Positions 8,834 through 18,222 of a stretch of DNA of 39,956 bases are shown piece by piece. Each line of letters opens with the position of its first letter. Positions within the stretch are counted from its first letter, which is position 1. The notes beneath the pieces were generated by a model. That model searched no databases. It was not told the origin of the DNA and worked only from the letters and a program-made list of their open reading frames with translations. Position numbers and translations under genes: made by a program. The stretch comes from Rhodospirillales bacterium (GTDB lineage: Bacteria > Pseudomonadota > Alphaproteobacteria > Rhodospirillales > Casp-alpha2): contig JAJFIJ010000007.1 in the NCBI GenBank assembly GCA_021775105.1, positions 1-39,956 on the forward strand, written 5' to 3'.

Positions 8834-10372
8834 ATGGCTGAAGAAATAAATAACCGCAAATTTAACTACATGTTTGACGAGCCCCTGAAAGGGGCGGCCC
8901 TGACAGAGTCGGCCAATCTGGCGTGGATTGGCGGCACTTCAGAAGAAATTATCAAACATGTCAGTGGCGGAGGGGACGGCGGACCTTTTACCGTCGCGAT
9001 ATTTGGCGCATGGGGATCGGGTAAAACCACGGTCATGCGGGCCTTTCAGCATCATCTGCAGACAACCGCCAAAACCATATGGTTTGAGCCCTGGCGGTAT
9101 GAACGTGAAGAGCACCTTCTTATTCCCCTGTTGTCGGAAATGACCGTGCAGTCCCTGAAAGATGAAGAGGTAAAGCCCGATGAGAACAACAAGATTCTGT
9201 TTTTCGGGCAAAAGCTCCTCGCCCGGTCCGGGAAAATGCTATTCAGAGCCGGAACGGGGTATATTGGTCAAAAACTCGGGTTCTCGTCCGAGGAGATAAA
9301 GAATTTCAACAAACATGCGCTGGAAGTCGGAGGCCACATGCTCGGTGCCTATCAGGATGTCGAGAAGACAGAAACCGCGAGCGGCGAGACCGCTGAAAAG
9401 TGGAAGACCGATTCAGACGCGTTTCGTTCCGATTTTAATGCGCTCATAAAAGCGATCCGGGGGGAAGACGACGGTCAAGAAAAGCGTCCTGTATGTATCT
9501 TTATCGATGATCTGGATCGCTGTTCGGCGACACAGGTCCGTCGCCTGATTGAATCAATGAAGAACTTCCTCTGGGAACCCGGTGTTGTCTACTTTCTCGC
9601 GCTTGACAGAGAGCAGGTAACGGAAGCGCTGGCGGTCCCCTACCTTGATTTTTATGCCAAGGTGCCGGGCCATCGGGAACCCGTCGCGCAAGCCATCGAG
9701 AGCGCAACCAACTATCTGGAAAAATTCTTTCTGTACCCCATCGACATTGATGATGAATCGGCAGAAATCAGCTCAGACAGCGCCGTAATTCTGACGGCAG
9801 CGAAAGAGGCATTCAATCAAAACCTGAAGACAAACTTGGCTGCAGATACCGACCTGAACTCAGAATGTGAGAAAGCCCTCAATGTTATAACGCACGGAGA
9901 CGCCAATCTTCGGCGCACAAAAAGGGCGTTCAGATGGTTGCATTTTGAGGTTGTTGGCAAACGCACAAAACACCTCGCCCAGCGCTTCGCCATATTTGTC
10001 CTTGCCGAAACATTTCCCCAGCTGTGGATCAAAAGCATGGCCGAACAGAACGCTCGGACGAGATCCCAGATACTTTGGTTTGTTTCTGAATTATTGATAG
10101 ATTTTGGGACCGATGACGGGAAATCACAGAAAGAACCAGAGGAAGCTTTATACGAACTGATCCGCCAGCTTTCCGACAATGTAAACGGTAATAAGGAAAT
10201 CACGCTCAGCAATGATGATACAAATGATCTGATAGAAGGTGCACGATCCGCTGCCCGTGCACTTCAGGATACTCCTGCCGGGAACTTTATTCTCGACCTG
10301 GCGACGATCGGAGACATCACCAGCCTTAAAAGGCTAAAAGCCCTGACAGACTACATTGAACTTCTGGATTGA
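8834..10372 (+). CDS. KAP-family P-loop NTPase
   Basis: A 512-residue protein with the KAP (Kidins220/PifA) NTPase layout. Walker A is GAWGSGKTT (58-66). A KAP-type WFEPWRYE lies at 83-90. An inserted helical segment (about 105-205) precedes Walker B, CIFIDDLDRC (221-230), and a sensor-like VVYFLALDRE (251-260). The inserted segment has no clear transmembrane helix, unlike many KAP proteins, so this one is probably soluble or peripheral. The ATG at 8834 is preferred over 8792 because GGAG lies 7 bases upstream of it. Bacterial KAP proteins include the phage-exclusion protein PifA of plasmid F; a defence role here is only inference. It is a lone plus-strand gene splitting the dnaK and grpE loci, with AT-rich 5' DNA suggesting acquisition. 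Confidence 0.85.
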   Translation: MAEEINNRKFNYMFDEPLKGAALTESANLAWIGGTSEEIIKHVSGGGDGGPFTVAIFGAWGSGKTTVMRAFQHHLQTTAKTIWFEPWRYEREEHLLIPLLSEMTVQSLKDEEVKPDENNKILFFGQKLLARSGKMLFRAGTGYIGQKLGFSSEEIKNFNKHALEVGGHMLGAYQDVEKTETASGETAEKWKTDSDAFRSDFNALIKAIRGEDDGQEKRPVCIFIDDLDRCSATQVRRLIESMKNFLWEPGVVYFLALDREQVTEALAVPYLDFYAKVPGHREPVAQAIESATNYLEKFFLYPIDIDDESAEISSDSAVILTAAKEAFNQNLKTNLAADTDLNSECEKALNVITHGDANLRRTKRAFRWLHFEVVGKRTKHLAQRFAIFVLAETFPQLWIKSMAEQNARTRSQILWFVSELLIDFGTDDGKSQKEPEEALYELIRQLSDNVNGNKEITLSNDDTNDLIEGARSAARALQDTPAGNFILDLATIGDITSLKRLKALTDYIELLD

Positions 10373-10436
10373 TCACGTCGTTATGGTTGCCGCGTCCGAC
10401 ATACGCCCTCCATACAGACGGGTCTGATTGCCGTCG

Positions 10437-10646
10437 CTAACGAAGCATTTTCTTGAGCAGCGACAACCCTTTTTCGGCCTCTGCATTACCGGCAGCACCT
10501 TTCTCCAGGCGCTCGATTTCCGCGCGTTGCTGATCCTCCGGCAAAACCAAAATTTTGCGGGCCATTTTGCGCAACGGACTGCGCACGGGATTTAACGCAG
10601 TCTCCGATGTATTCTTGCCCGCGGGCATGAACTGACTATATTTCAT
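10437..10646 (-). CDS. Small hypothetical protein (69 aa)
   Basis: A 69-residue basic protein of unknown function. The N-terminal third is polar, followed by RKMARKILVLPEDQQRAEIE and a charged helix ending LSLLKKMLR. It lies 54 bases downstream of grpE on the same strand and converges on the KAP gene. It could therefore be the last cistron of the hrcA-grpE string. There is only a weak Shine-Dalgarno. I recognise no family. The ORF is real-looking in amino-acid composition, but short enough to be doubtful. Confidence 0.45.
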   Translation of the reverse strand: MKYSQFMPAGKNTSETALNPVRSPLRKMARKILVLPEDQQRAEIERLEKGAAGNAEAEKGLSLLKKMLR

Positions 10647-10700
10647 GGCTTCACGAGTCCTCGCCTCAACTGCCGTATTTTACACCAATTTCCGTAAAGC

Positions 10701-11504
10701 TCAAAGTTCCTGATCAAGCTGTGATCCGGGCTCGGCACCCTTGCTCTCGTAAGCCGTCTGGCCGTCACGGGACGGGTCGGTTTCTGCGGCCTCTTCACTG
10801 TCGGTTTCAGGCTTTGCCTCGACCGCGATTTTCGGTCCACCCTTGGTAATGCCGACCTTGGCGGCACGCAGCGTGCGACCGCTCAGTGTGTACCCGACCT
10901 CCAGAACCTGGGCGATAGTGCCCGCCACAACGTCCTTGTTTTCAAGCTCGAACATCGCTTCATGCAGCATCGGATCAAATTTCTGCCCAAGCGCTTCAAT
11001 CGCCTTGATGCCAAACCGCTCAAATCCAACCTGCAGCTCGCGCGATACCATTTCGATTCCCACAACGATATTTTCGAGGGCAACGCTCTCGGCGCGCGCA
11101 TCTCCATCGACGCTTTGCAAGGCCCGACCAAGGTTGTCTGAAACCGTGATCATCTGTTCGGCAAAGCTCTTGATGGCGTATTTCGAGGCATCTTCCTTAT
11201 CACGCTGGGCGCGGCGACGAACATTTTCCGTTTCGGCAATTGCCCGCAGGAGCTTGTCATTGAGGTCGGCGACCTGGGCTTCAAGGATTTCGATACGGCC
11301 TTCCGGCCCAACCTCCTCACCCAAGTCCCCGGCGTCATTGCCATCATCATCACCGACGTTCAGTTCGACGACGGTTTCAGGGGCACCTTCCTGCGCTTCG
11401 GCATCCTGCACAGAGGGCGTCTCGTCCATTGCTTCCTGAATATCTTCTTCGGCGATTTTTGCCGGTGTTTCGGTTTCGTCTTTTACGGTTTCGTTTTCCG
11501 ACAT
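10701..11504 (-). CDS. grpE: Nucleotide exchange factor GrpE
   Basis: Releases ADP from DnaK and acts with DnaJ in the Hsp70 cycle. At 267 residues it is longer than the approximately 200-residue E. coli protein, because of an acidic N-terminal extension (1-65) and an acidic C-terminal tail. The core shows the long dimerising helix (about 70-110, including ENVRRRAQRDKEDA) and the beta-wing domain (GQKFDPMLHEAMFE, VLEVGYTLSGRTLRAAKVGI). It starts 30 bases after hrcA on the same strand, so the two are almost certainly one transcript. Confidence 0.97.
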   Translation of the reverse strand: MSENETVKDETETPAKIAEEDIQEAMDETPSVQDAEAQEGAPETVVELNVGDDDGNDAGDLGEEVGPEGRIEILEAQVADLNDKLLRAIAETENVRRRAQRDKEDASKYAIKSFAEQMITVSDNLGRALQSVDGDARAESVALENIVVGIEMVSRELQVGFERFGIKAIEALGQKFDPMLHEAMFELENKDVVAGTIAQVLEVGYTLSGRTLRAAKVGITKGGPKIAVEAKPETDSEEAAETDPSRDGQTAYESKGAEPGSQLDQEL

Positions 11505-11533
11505 GGCTCTATTCTGATCTTGTTCCTAAAGGG

Positions 11534-12577
11534 TTAACCCATCATCCGGCCAATTAACTTCGATGTGTAATCGACCATTGGAATTATGCGGGCGTAATTC
11601 ATCCGTGCCGGACCAACAACGCCAATCGCGCCGACAATCTGCTCATTTGAATTCTTGAACGAATTCACGACCATTGAACATCCGGCCAGATTAAACAGAT
11701 TATTGTCGGCACCGATGAATATCTGTACTCCTTCAGCCGCTTCCGCAAGGGATAGCAGCTTCAACATCTCTTCTTTTGTCTCCAGCGCGCCAAATAACGA
11801 GCGAATATGCTCCAGATCCGTCAACGCCGTGACGTCTTCCAGCAAATTCGCCTGACCGCGCACGATCAGAGCCCCGTCATTGGTGTCCGGACTTTCGCCC
11901 GCCCATGTGGCGAGACCACTTTCAACCACTTTACGGGTCAGTTCGTCAAGTCGGGCGCGTTGCTGCTCAAGTTCGGTGATGATTTCCTCATAAGCCTGAC
12001 CGAGCGTCCGGCCAACCAGTCGGGCGCTCAGGAAATTGGTTGCCTGCACCAGCGCCGAGGGCGGCAAAGCTTCAGGTGTCACAAAAATACGGTTCTCGAC
12101 AACGCCGCTTTCGGTCACCAGCACAACCAGTGTGCGTCCGGGACTGAGACTGACAAATTCTATATGTTTCAGCGGGCTTTCGGTTTTTGGGGCCAGAACC
12201 ACACTGGCGCAACCGGACAAACCCGACAGCGTTGCCGTCGCCTCTTCAAGCAACGTGCCCAGACTGTGCGACGATCCGGCGCACTGCGTTTCGATACGTT
12301 CGACCTCATCCTGGGAAAGATCGCCAACCTCAAGGATGCCGTCAACAAACAGGCGCAACCCGACATCCGTCGGCAATCGCCCGGCAGAGGTATGTGGCGA
12401 AAACAGCAGCCCCGCCTCTTCCAGATCAGCCATAACATTGCGAATGGTTGCCGGTGACAGGCCAATTTGCAGACGTCGCGCCAGTGTCCGCGACCCCGTC
12501 GGCTCGCCGGTTTCCACATAGTTTTCGACTATCCGGCGAAAAACTTCGCGTGAGCGTTCGTTAAGTTCAGAAATCAT
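11534..12577 (-). CDS. hrcA: Heat-inducible transcriptional repressor HrcA
   Basis: A repressor of chaperone genes through CIRCE operators in many bacteria. The 347-residue protein has the N-terminal winged helix (ELNERSREVFRRIVENYVET, then SRTLARRLQIGLSPATIRNV) and the C-terminal GAF-like and dimerisation region typical of HrcA (SKLIGRMMG at the end). It is the first gene of hrcA-grpE and is divergent from rph. No CIRCE inverted repeat is visible upstream of hrcA, grpE or dnaK in this window, so its target, typically groESL in this class, is probably elsewhere. Confidence 0.96.
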   Translation of the reverse strand: MISELNERSREVFRRIVENYVETGEPTGSRTLARRLQIGLSPATIRNVMADLEEAGLLFSPHTSAGRLPTDVGLRLFVDGILEVGDLSQDEVERIETQCAGSSHSLGTLLEEATATLSGLSGCASVVLAPKTESPLKHIEFVSLSPGRTLVVLVTESGVVENRIFVTPEALPPSALVQATNFLSARLVGRTLGQAYEEIITELEQQRARLDELTRKVVESGLATWAGESPDTNDGALIVRGQANLLEDVTALTDLEHIRSLFGALETKEEMLKLLSLAEAAEGVQIFIGADNNLFNLAGCSMVVNSFKNSNEQIVGAIGVVGPARMNYARIIPMVDYTSKLIGRMMG

Positions 12578-12695
12578 GATCTGAATTTAGGACTCTACCG
12601 GGGTAGCGTCAACGCAGCACTCTTTACCTGGTGCCGACAGCGGTCTAGCTTACGCGCCATATTCTCCATAAAACCAAACAGAGATTCTATTTTAT

Positions 12696-13430
12696 ATGAC
12701 CTCATTCGACCTTCGACCTTCGGGGCGCGCGCTTGACCAGCTTCGCTCTGTCATTCTGGAACCTGATTTCGCCAAACATGCCGAAGGGTCGTGCTTTGCC
12801 AGGTTCGGCGATACCCACGTTTTGTGCACGGCTTCCGTTGAGCAGCGCGTGCCGCCCTGGATGCGGGATTCCGGCAAAGGCTGGATCACCGCCGAATACG
12901 GCATGCTGCCCCGCGCCACCAACACCCGCACCGACCGCGAAGCCGCCCGCGGCAAACAATCCGGCCGAACCCAGGAAATTCAACGACTTATCGGGCGTAG
13001 TTTACGTGCGGTCACAGACCTGAAGGCGATGGGCGAGATTCAAGTTCGGATCGACTGCGACGTTTTACAGGCCGATGGGGGCACCCGAACCGCGTCGATA
13101 ACCGGTGCCTACGTGGCGCTATACCGGGCGTTTGAAAAATGCCAGAAGCTCGGCATCGTCAAAACCATTCCGTTCATGGATTCCGTCGCCGCCATTTCAT
13201 GCGGCATTTTCAACGACCTTCCAGTACTTGATCTTGATTATGCAGAAGACAGCAACGCCGGTGCCGACGCCAATTTCGTCTTAACGGGAACCGGCGGCAT
13301 CGTCGAGGTTCAGGGTACGGCGGAAGACAAGCCCTTTTCCAGCGACGCCTTTCTGGAACTGATGGCGCTGGCACAAAAGGGTGTTGATGAGTTGACGGTC
13401 ATTCAAAAGGCAGCACTTGGTATCGACTGA
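12696..13430 (+). CDS. rph: Ribonuclease PH
   Basis: A phosphorolytic 3'-5' exoribonuclease that trims tRNA 3' ends and participates in rRNA turnover; it acts as a hexamer in the cytoplasm. The 244-residue length is typical. Recognisable blocks are the N-terminal [11 protein letters not shown], the conserved [12 protein letters not shown], the active-site region [18 protein letters not shown] and [18 protein letters not shown]. The Shine-Dalgarno is weak. It heads rph-rdgB-hemW, with gaps of 21 bases and then an overlap, so it is probably an operon. Confidence 0.97.
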   Translation: MTSFDLRPSGRALDQLRSVILEPDFAKHAEGSCFARFGDTHVLCTASVEQRVPPWMRDSGKGWITAEYGMLPRATNTRTDREAARGKQSGRTQEIQRLIGRSLRAVTDLKAMGEIQVRIDCDVLQADGGTRTASITGAYVALYRAFEKCQKLGIVKTIPFMDSVAAISCGIFNDLPVLDLDYAEDSNAGADANFVLTGTGGIVEVQGTAEDKPFSSDAFLELMALAQKGVDELTVIQKAALGID

Positions 13431-13451
13431 AAGAGGGGGATCGACTGACAG

Positions 13452-14048
13452 ATGGCACGAGGTTTTTCTGAAAAAAAGCTGGTGATCGCCAGCCATAATC
13501 CCGGCAAGGTCAGGGAGATCTCTGGTCTTCTTCAGGGTTTTGGTGTCGATGTGGTATCGGCTGGCGATCTTGGCCTCCCCGAACCGGTCGAAGACGGCGA
13601 ATCCTTTATCGCCAACGCTGAAATCAAGGCGCGGGCAGCGGCAACAGGTTCCGGGCTGCCGGCGCTGGCCGATGATTCGGGGCTCTGCGTTCATGGACTT
13701 GGCGGTGATCCCGGCATCTACTCGGCGCGCTGGGCCGGGCCGGATAAGGATTTCACCCTCGCCATGAAAACCGTCAATGAAAAACTCGGCGACCAGAAAG
13801 ACCGGACGGCACACTTCATCGCCGCCCTGGCCCTGGCCTGGCCGGACGGGCACCTCGAAGTGTTCGAAGGCCGGGTCGATGGCACCCTTGTCTGGCCACC
13901 GAGCGGTCACAACGGGTTCGGCTACGATGCCATGTTCCGCCCGGACGGGCACCAGATCACCTTCGGCAATTTCGATCCCGCAGATAAACACAACATCAGC
14001 CACCGGGCCGACGCCTTCCGCCAGCTGGTCGCTGCCTGCTTTCAGTGA
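13452..14048 (+). CDS. rdgB: XTP/dITP diphosphatase (Ham1 family)
   Basis: Removes non-canonical purine triphosphates (XTP, dITP, ITP) from the nucleotide pool by releasing pyrophosphate. The 198-residue Ham1 protein has [10 protein letters not shown] near the N-terminus for substrate binding, [19 protein letters not shown] with the catalytic Asp, and [11 protein letters not shown] near the C-terminus. It sits between rph and hemW, as in many alphaproteobacteria. Its TGA overlaps the GTG start of hemW (GTGA), indicating translational coupling. Confidence 0.97.
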   Translation: MARGFSEKKLVIASHNPGKVREISGLLQGFGVDVVSAGDLGLPEPVEDGESFIANAEIKARAAATGSGLPALADDSGLCVHGLGGDPGIYSARWAGPDKDFTLAMKTVNEKLGDQKDRTAHFIAALALAWPDGHLEVFEGRVDGTLVWPPSGHNGFGYDAMFRPDGHQITFGNFDPADKHNISHRADAFRQLVAACFQ

Positions 14049-15205
14049 GCCCGCGAATGGCCGCGCCAGACCCCGGTTTTGCCCTTTATATCCACTGGCC
14101 GTTCTGCCTGTCGAAATGTCCTTACTGTGACTTCAACAGTCATGTATGTGGCAACATCGATCACACCGAATGGCGCGATGCCTTGCTGTCTGAACTGGAG
14201 CATTTCGGCGAGGAAACATCCGGGCGTCACCTGACAAGTGTATTTTTCGGCGGTGGCACACCATCACTTATGTCTCCGGGAACCGTCGGCGACCTGCTTG
14301 ATAAACTCAATGTTTACTGGTCTCTGGATGATAATCTTGAGGTCACACTGGAGGCCAACCCGACCTCTATTGAGGCTGGCAAATTCCGTGATTTCAGAGC
14401 CGCCGGGACTAACCGGGTTTCGGTCGGTGTTCAGGCCCTGGATAACGATACCCTCAAATTCCTTGGCCGCGAACATTCCGCCGATGAAGCCAGAGCCGCC
14501 CTGTCTATCGCGCGAAAAACCTTTGATCGCTGTTCCTTCGATCTGATCTACGCCCGCCCGAACCAGTCGCCTGAAAGCTGGCAAACGGAACTTGCCGAGG
14601 CGCTTGAGCTGGCGGGAGATCATCTGTCGCTTTACCAGCTGACCATCGAGCCCGGCACGCCCTTTTACCGCGACGGTGTCGATACGCTGGATGACGATGC
14701 CGCTGCCGACCTCTATGAGCTGACCCAGTCACTGATGGAAGCGGCCAACCGCCCGGCCTACGAAATTTCCAACCACGCCGAACCCGGTTCGGAATGCCGT
14801 CACAATCTGACCTACTGGCGAGGCGGAGACTACGTCGGAATTGGCCCCGGTGCGCACGGGCGGATCAGCAATACCGGCGAGACTGTCGCCACCCACCAGA
14901 TTCACAACCCGGAAGCCTGGTTAAGTACCGTCAAGGCCAGGGCCCACGGCACCGCCAAGCGCCGGGAACTGACCGCCAATGTCCGCGCTCAGGAGCTGGT
15001 CATGATGGGATTGAGATTACGCGACGGGTTCGATACGTCCTCCATCCCGCAACAGACCGGAACGACGGTTTCGGATATCATTGATCAGCAGGGCCAGCAG
15101 CGTCTTGTAGATGGCGGTTTCATTGAACAATCGGGAGAGCAGATTTGGGCGACACCGGAAGGGCGGCTGCGGCTGAACAGCGTTATCGGGATGTTGCTGA
15201 AATAG
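14045..15205 (+). CDS. hemW: Radical SAM heme chaperone HemW
   Basis: Radical SAM protein of the HemN-like group. HemW members bind heme and are thought to deliver it to respiratory proteins, rather than oxidise coproporphyrinogen. The radical-SAM motif C-x3-C-x2-C is at residues 21, 25 and 28 ([10 protein letters not shown]). [10 protein letters not shown] and LTIEPGTPF follow, and a C-terminal HemN-type domain closes the protein. The GTG at 14045 overlaps the rdgB stop. An ATG four codons later (14057) is an equally possible start. Length 386 residues, normal for the family. Confidence 0.93.
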   Translation: MSPRMAAPDPGFALYIHWPFCLSKCPYCDFNSHVCGNIDHTEWRDALLSELEHFGEETSGRHLTSVFFGGGTPSLMSPGTVGDLLDKLNVYWSLDDNLEVTLEANPTSIEAGKFRDFRAAGTNRVSVGVQALDNDTLKFLGREHSADEARAALSIARKTFDRCSFDLIYARPNQSPESWQTELAEALELAGDHLSLYQLTIEPGTPFYRDGVDTLDDDAAADLYELTQSLMEAANRPAYEISNHAEPGSECRHNLTYWRGGDYVGIGPGAHGRISNTGETVATHQIHNPEAWLSTVKARAHGTAKRRELTANVRAQELVMMGLRLRDGFDTSSIPQQTGTTVSDIIDQQGQQRLVDGGFIEQSGEQIWATPEGRLRLNSVIGMLLK

Positions 15206-15288
15206 GGCCGTCAAAACCAGCAGGACCCAAAGCAAATCCCGAGCGGATGATTTCATCTGCGACGACGCATTTGCGCCAATATCAACGC

Positions 15289-16797
15289 TCAGTTAATCAC
15301 CAGCTCGAATGATTCCGGGGCCTTGTTGATCACCCGGACACCGTCCCGACCAATTTCAAGAACCGCAAGCCCGCGTTCCGCCGTGCCTGACGGTGCGAAA
15401 CGGAAGATGCCATCGCGGCCCCAGAAACCGCTCGGGTTAATGAAAGTGTTGACGGAAAAATCAGGAAACCCGCTGCCAGCGGAGAGCACCGCCGCCAGTG
15501 CCGTCGCGTCATAGGCAAGGGTCACAAGCCTTGGCGGGGCGGCGGCATAGGTGTCGGTGTACTGGGTCTCGAATTCTTTGCGGGCAGCCGGAGGTGGGGC
15601 GGCAAACCAGCCACCGATAAGGGCAGGTTCCTTGCCGATTCCGGGCTCGTCCCACTGACCGGTCCCGAGCATGCGGATTTTGCCGGGATCAATATCATAG
15701 AACGGCAACAGGGCGGCGACGGATTGCAGCCGCTTGCCGCCATCGGCAACAAGCAGAGCCTCGAATGGCAGATCGCCAATGGTTTGCAGGTTTTCCAGCC
15801 TTTTCAGGGCTTTTTCCGCAACCTCGCCGCCTTCTTTTTCCAGTTCCTTGCGCTGATCAAGCAGCGCCTTGCGCCGCTCGTCGTAATTGGCAAGAACCCG
15901 CACGGGTTCGGTGAAATCCTGTGCGAACGGGTCATAATACTGAATTTGCACCAGCGTCGCGCCAAGCGAGGCGACCGTTCGCTCCAGCGCCTTGACGACA
16001 CGCACCCCGTAGGCGTTGTTGGGCGCAAGGGCAGCGAACCGCGTCACGCCCTTCTGGTTGGCGAACCGGGTAACGCGGGCGACCTGCGCGGACGGCAGGA
16101 AACCCATCGTGTAAATGCCCTGTCCGGCAATCGAACTGTCGTTGGAAAACGCAATCACCGGCACATTGGCGGCCCGCGCCGCCGGAGCGACAGCGCCGAC
16201 CGAGTTTGCCGTTAACGGACCGAGAATAAGGGCTGCACCATCACCAATCGCGTTTTGCGCGGCACGCGCGGCACCCTCAGGCGTGCCTTTGGTGTCGAGC
16301 GGCAGCAATTCAAACCGCGGATCGGCAAAATCAAATACCGCCAGCTGCGCGGCGTTCAGCATGGCCTGGCCAATCGCCGCGTTTCGCCCGCTTAACGGCA
16401 ACATCAGGGCAACACGCACGGTATCGGAGGTTGCTGGCGGCGGCACGGGTGTATAGCGCTGCTCTCCCGGTCCGGTCGCACCGGCGCGGCCCTGAAGGTA
16501 GGGCAGGAATGACGGAACCTGCGGGACGGGCTCAAGCACCGGCGCTGGCGCCGTGACGATAACGGCTTTCGCCGGGGCAGGTGGTAATCTTGAGCCGGCG
16601 ACAGGCGGTTTCTGTTGAGACGGCGGCAGGCGGCGGCGCGCTTCTTCGGCGGCAGTCTTCAGGGCCTGATTTTGAGCTTCGACTTGCAACACTTCCGAAT
16701 TTTGCTGAGACTGGCACCCGGACAACAGAAACCCACTGGCGGCAAACAACGTCAGCAGCGAACAGCGGGTCGATCTGATTAACCAGGGTCCTGACAT
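15289..16797 (-). CDS. lpoA: Penicillin-binding protein activator, LpoA-like lipoprotein
   Basis: A 502-residue lipoprotein: signal peptide with lipobox LLSGC (Cys28), a proline/alanine-rich linker (about 55-110), then a periplasmic type-1 binding-protein fold. That fold includes VALMLPLSGRNAAIGQAMLN and GAALILGPLTANSVGAVAPA. This is the layout of LpoA, the outer-membrane activator of PBP1a in gammaproteobacteria. In alphaproteobacteria the family is annotated as PBP activator, but the partner is unproven. The divergent rsmI next door and yraN beyond it match the E. coli lpoA/rsmI/yraN neighbourhood, which supports the call. The ATG at 16797 is only 21 bases from the rsmI start. Confidence 0.85.
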   Translation of the reverse strand: MSGPWLIRSTRCSLLTLFAASGFLLSGCQSQQNSEVLQVEAQNQALKTAAEEARRRLPPSQQKPPVAGSRLPPAPAKAVIVTAPAPVLEPVPQVPSFLPYLQGRAGATGPGEQRYTPVPPPATSDTVRVALMLPLSGRNAAIGQAMLNAAQLAVFDFADPRFELLPLDTKGTPEGAARAAQNAIGDGAALILGPLTANSVGAVAPAARAANVPVIAFSNDSSIAGQGIYTMGFLPSAQVARVTRFANQKGVTRFAALAPNNAYGVRVVKALERTVASLGATLVQIQYYDPFAQDFTEPVRVLANYDERRKALLDQRKELEKEGGEVAEKALKRLENLQTIGDLPFEALLVADGGKRLQSVAALLPFYDIDPGKIRMLGTGQWDEPGIGKEPALIGGWFAAPPPAARKEFETQYTDTYAAAPPRLVTLAYDATALAAVLSAGSGFPDFSVNTFINPSGFWGRDGIFRFAPSGTAERGLAVLEIGRDGVRVINKAPESFELVIN

Positions 16798-16818
16798 GGA
16801 ACGGGGGTAATCCTCACA

Positions 16819-17739
16819 GTGCCAACCAAAGATGATCCCGCAGAAGGGGACCGGATAAAACCTAACGAGGCAGGGGCGGTGTGTAAACCATCGCCGACAA
16901 AACCGGGAGCCGGTCTATATATTGTTGCCACGCCAATTGGCAATGCGCGTGATATTACGCTGCGCGCCCTTGAAATTCTGCGCGGCGCGGATGTTGTACT
17001 CTGCGAAGACACCCGCGTGACCAGCAAACTGTTCAGTTATCACCAGATCACCAATTCCCTGCTTGCCTACCATGATCACAACGCCAGACAAATGCGCCCG
17101 GTTATCATGGAACGCCTTAAAAATGGCGAGAGTGTGGCGTTGGTGTCGGACGCCGGCACGCCGCTGGTTTCCGATCCCGGCTACCGTCTGGTGGAAGCCT
17201 GCGCCAAACAAGGGGTGCCGCTAACGACATTACCCGGCGCATCATCGGTTTTGTCTGCGCTTGTCCTGTCGGGGCTGCCGACCGACCGGTTTTTCTTTCA
17301 CGGGTTCTTGCCCAACAAATCAGGACAGCGGCGAAAGGCACTTGGCGAGATCAAGGCGGTGCCGGGGTCGCTGGTGTTTCTCGAATCGGCAAAACGTCTG
17401 GCCGCCAGCCTTGGCGACATGGCCGAGGTGCTGGGCGACCGGCCCGCCGCCGTCACCCGTGAGCTGACCAAGCTGTTCGAAGAGGTTCGGCGTGGTCGCC
17501 TGACGGAGCTTGCCAGACACTACAGTGAAACCGGGCCGCCCAAGGGCGAAGTGACGCTGGTCATCGGCCCGCCTGAGGCCGAACAGGCCCCGGAAGGCGA
17601 GGCGCTGGACCAGATCATCCTGGCTGCACTTGAAACAGGGACTGTCAAACAGGTCGCTGCCGAACTTGCGGCGGCGACAGGCCTGCCGAAACGACAAATC
17701 TACAACCGCGCCCTTGAACTGAAGTCAGGTCCTAAGTGA
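16819..17739 (+). CDS. rsmI: 16S rRNA (cytidine1402-2'-O)-methyltransferase
   Basis: Methylates the ribose of C1402 in the decoding centre of 16S rRNA, using S-adenosylmethionine. The tetrapyrrole-methylase-like fold shows LYIVATPIGNARDITLRAL (about 33-51), LCEDTRVTSKL, the glycine-rich SDAGTPLVSDPGYRLVEA and LPGASSVLSALVLSGLP. The 306-residue reading begins at GTG 16819. The 30-residue segment before the domain is unconserved in look, so a later start cannot be excluded. Its TGA overlaps the yraN GTG start. Confidence 0.95.
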   Translation: MPTKDDPAEGDRIKPNEAGAVCKPSPTKPGAGLYIVATPIGNARDITLRALEILRGADVVLCEDTRVTSKLFSYHQITNSLLAYHDHNARQMRPVIMERLKNGESVALVSDAGTPLVSDPGYRLVEACAKQGVPLTTLPGASSVLSALVLSGLPTDRFFFHGFLPNKSGQRRKALGEIKAVPGSLVFLESAKRLAASLGDMAEVLGDRPAAVTRELTKLFEEVRRGRLTELARHYSETGPPKGEVTLVIGPPEAEQAPEGEALDQIILAALETGTVKQVAAELAAATGLPKRQIYNRALELKSGPK

Positions 17740-18122
17740 GGGAGAGGGCCCAGCGCCTGAAATCCCGTCGCCAACGGGCCTGGCGGTTTGGCCATCTGGG
17801 CGAAACGATGGCGGCCTGGACGTTACGCCTCAAAGGCTACCGTATTCTCGCTTCACGCTTCAAAACGCCGGTCGGTGAAATCGACCTGATTTGCCGCCGC
17901 GGCAAGCTGGTGGTTTTTGTCGAGGTCAAGGCGCGACGCCAGCAGGTCACTGACGACCCGCCGGTATCGAAAAAACAGCAGCGTCGTATCCTCCACGCGG
18001 CGGAAGCTTTCATTCAGCGCAATCCGGCCCTCGCCGACCATGATATGCGCTTCGATCTGATGCTGGTGCGCCCCTGGGCATGGCCCGTCCAGATCAGGGA
18101 CGCGTGGCGAAAAGAGGGTTAG
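17736..18122 (+). CDS. yraN: YraN/UPF0102 nuclease-fold protein
   Basis: A 128-residue member of the UPF0102 family, which has a restriction-endonuclease-like fold. The signature core is present: AWRFGHLGETMAAWTLRLKG, GEIDLICRRG and VVFVEVKARR (the E-I-D ... E-V-K active-site pattern). Biochemical function is not established. The GTG start overlaps the rsmI stop (GTGA), so it is translationally coupled to rsmI. Confidence 0.92.
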   Translation: MRERAQRLKSRRQRAWRFGHLGETMAAWTLRLKGYRILASRFKTPVGEIDLICRRGKLVVFVEVKARRQQVTDDPPVSKKQQRRILHAAEAFIQRNPALADHDMRFDLMLVRPWAWPVQIRDAWRKEG

Positions 18123-18222
18123 GCAAGGGGCTGAATTTTGCCAACTGTGATCAATATCCTTTCGCGGCTTTGGCAGCGGCGATAGAATGGGGTATTCGCA
18201 GGACAGGAAACGGGATCACAAT

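Noticed and set aside
12578-12695. CIRCE operator between hrcA and rph
   Set aside because: Only an isolated GCACTC is present and the matching inverted half is missing; the short palindrome CTACC-GG-GGTAG (12595-12606) is too small to call.
13281-14003. 240-residue minus-strand ORF
   Set aside because: Antisense to rph and rdgB, both with complete motifs.
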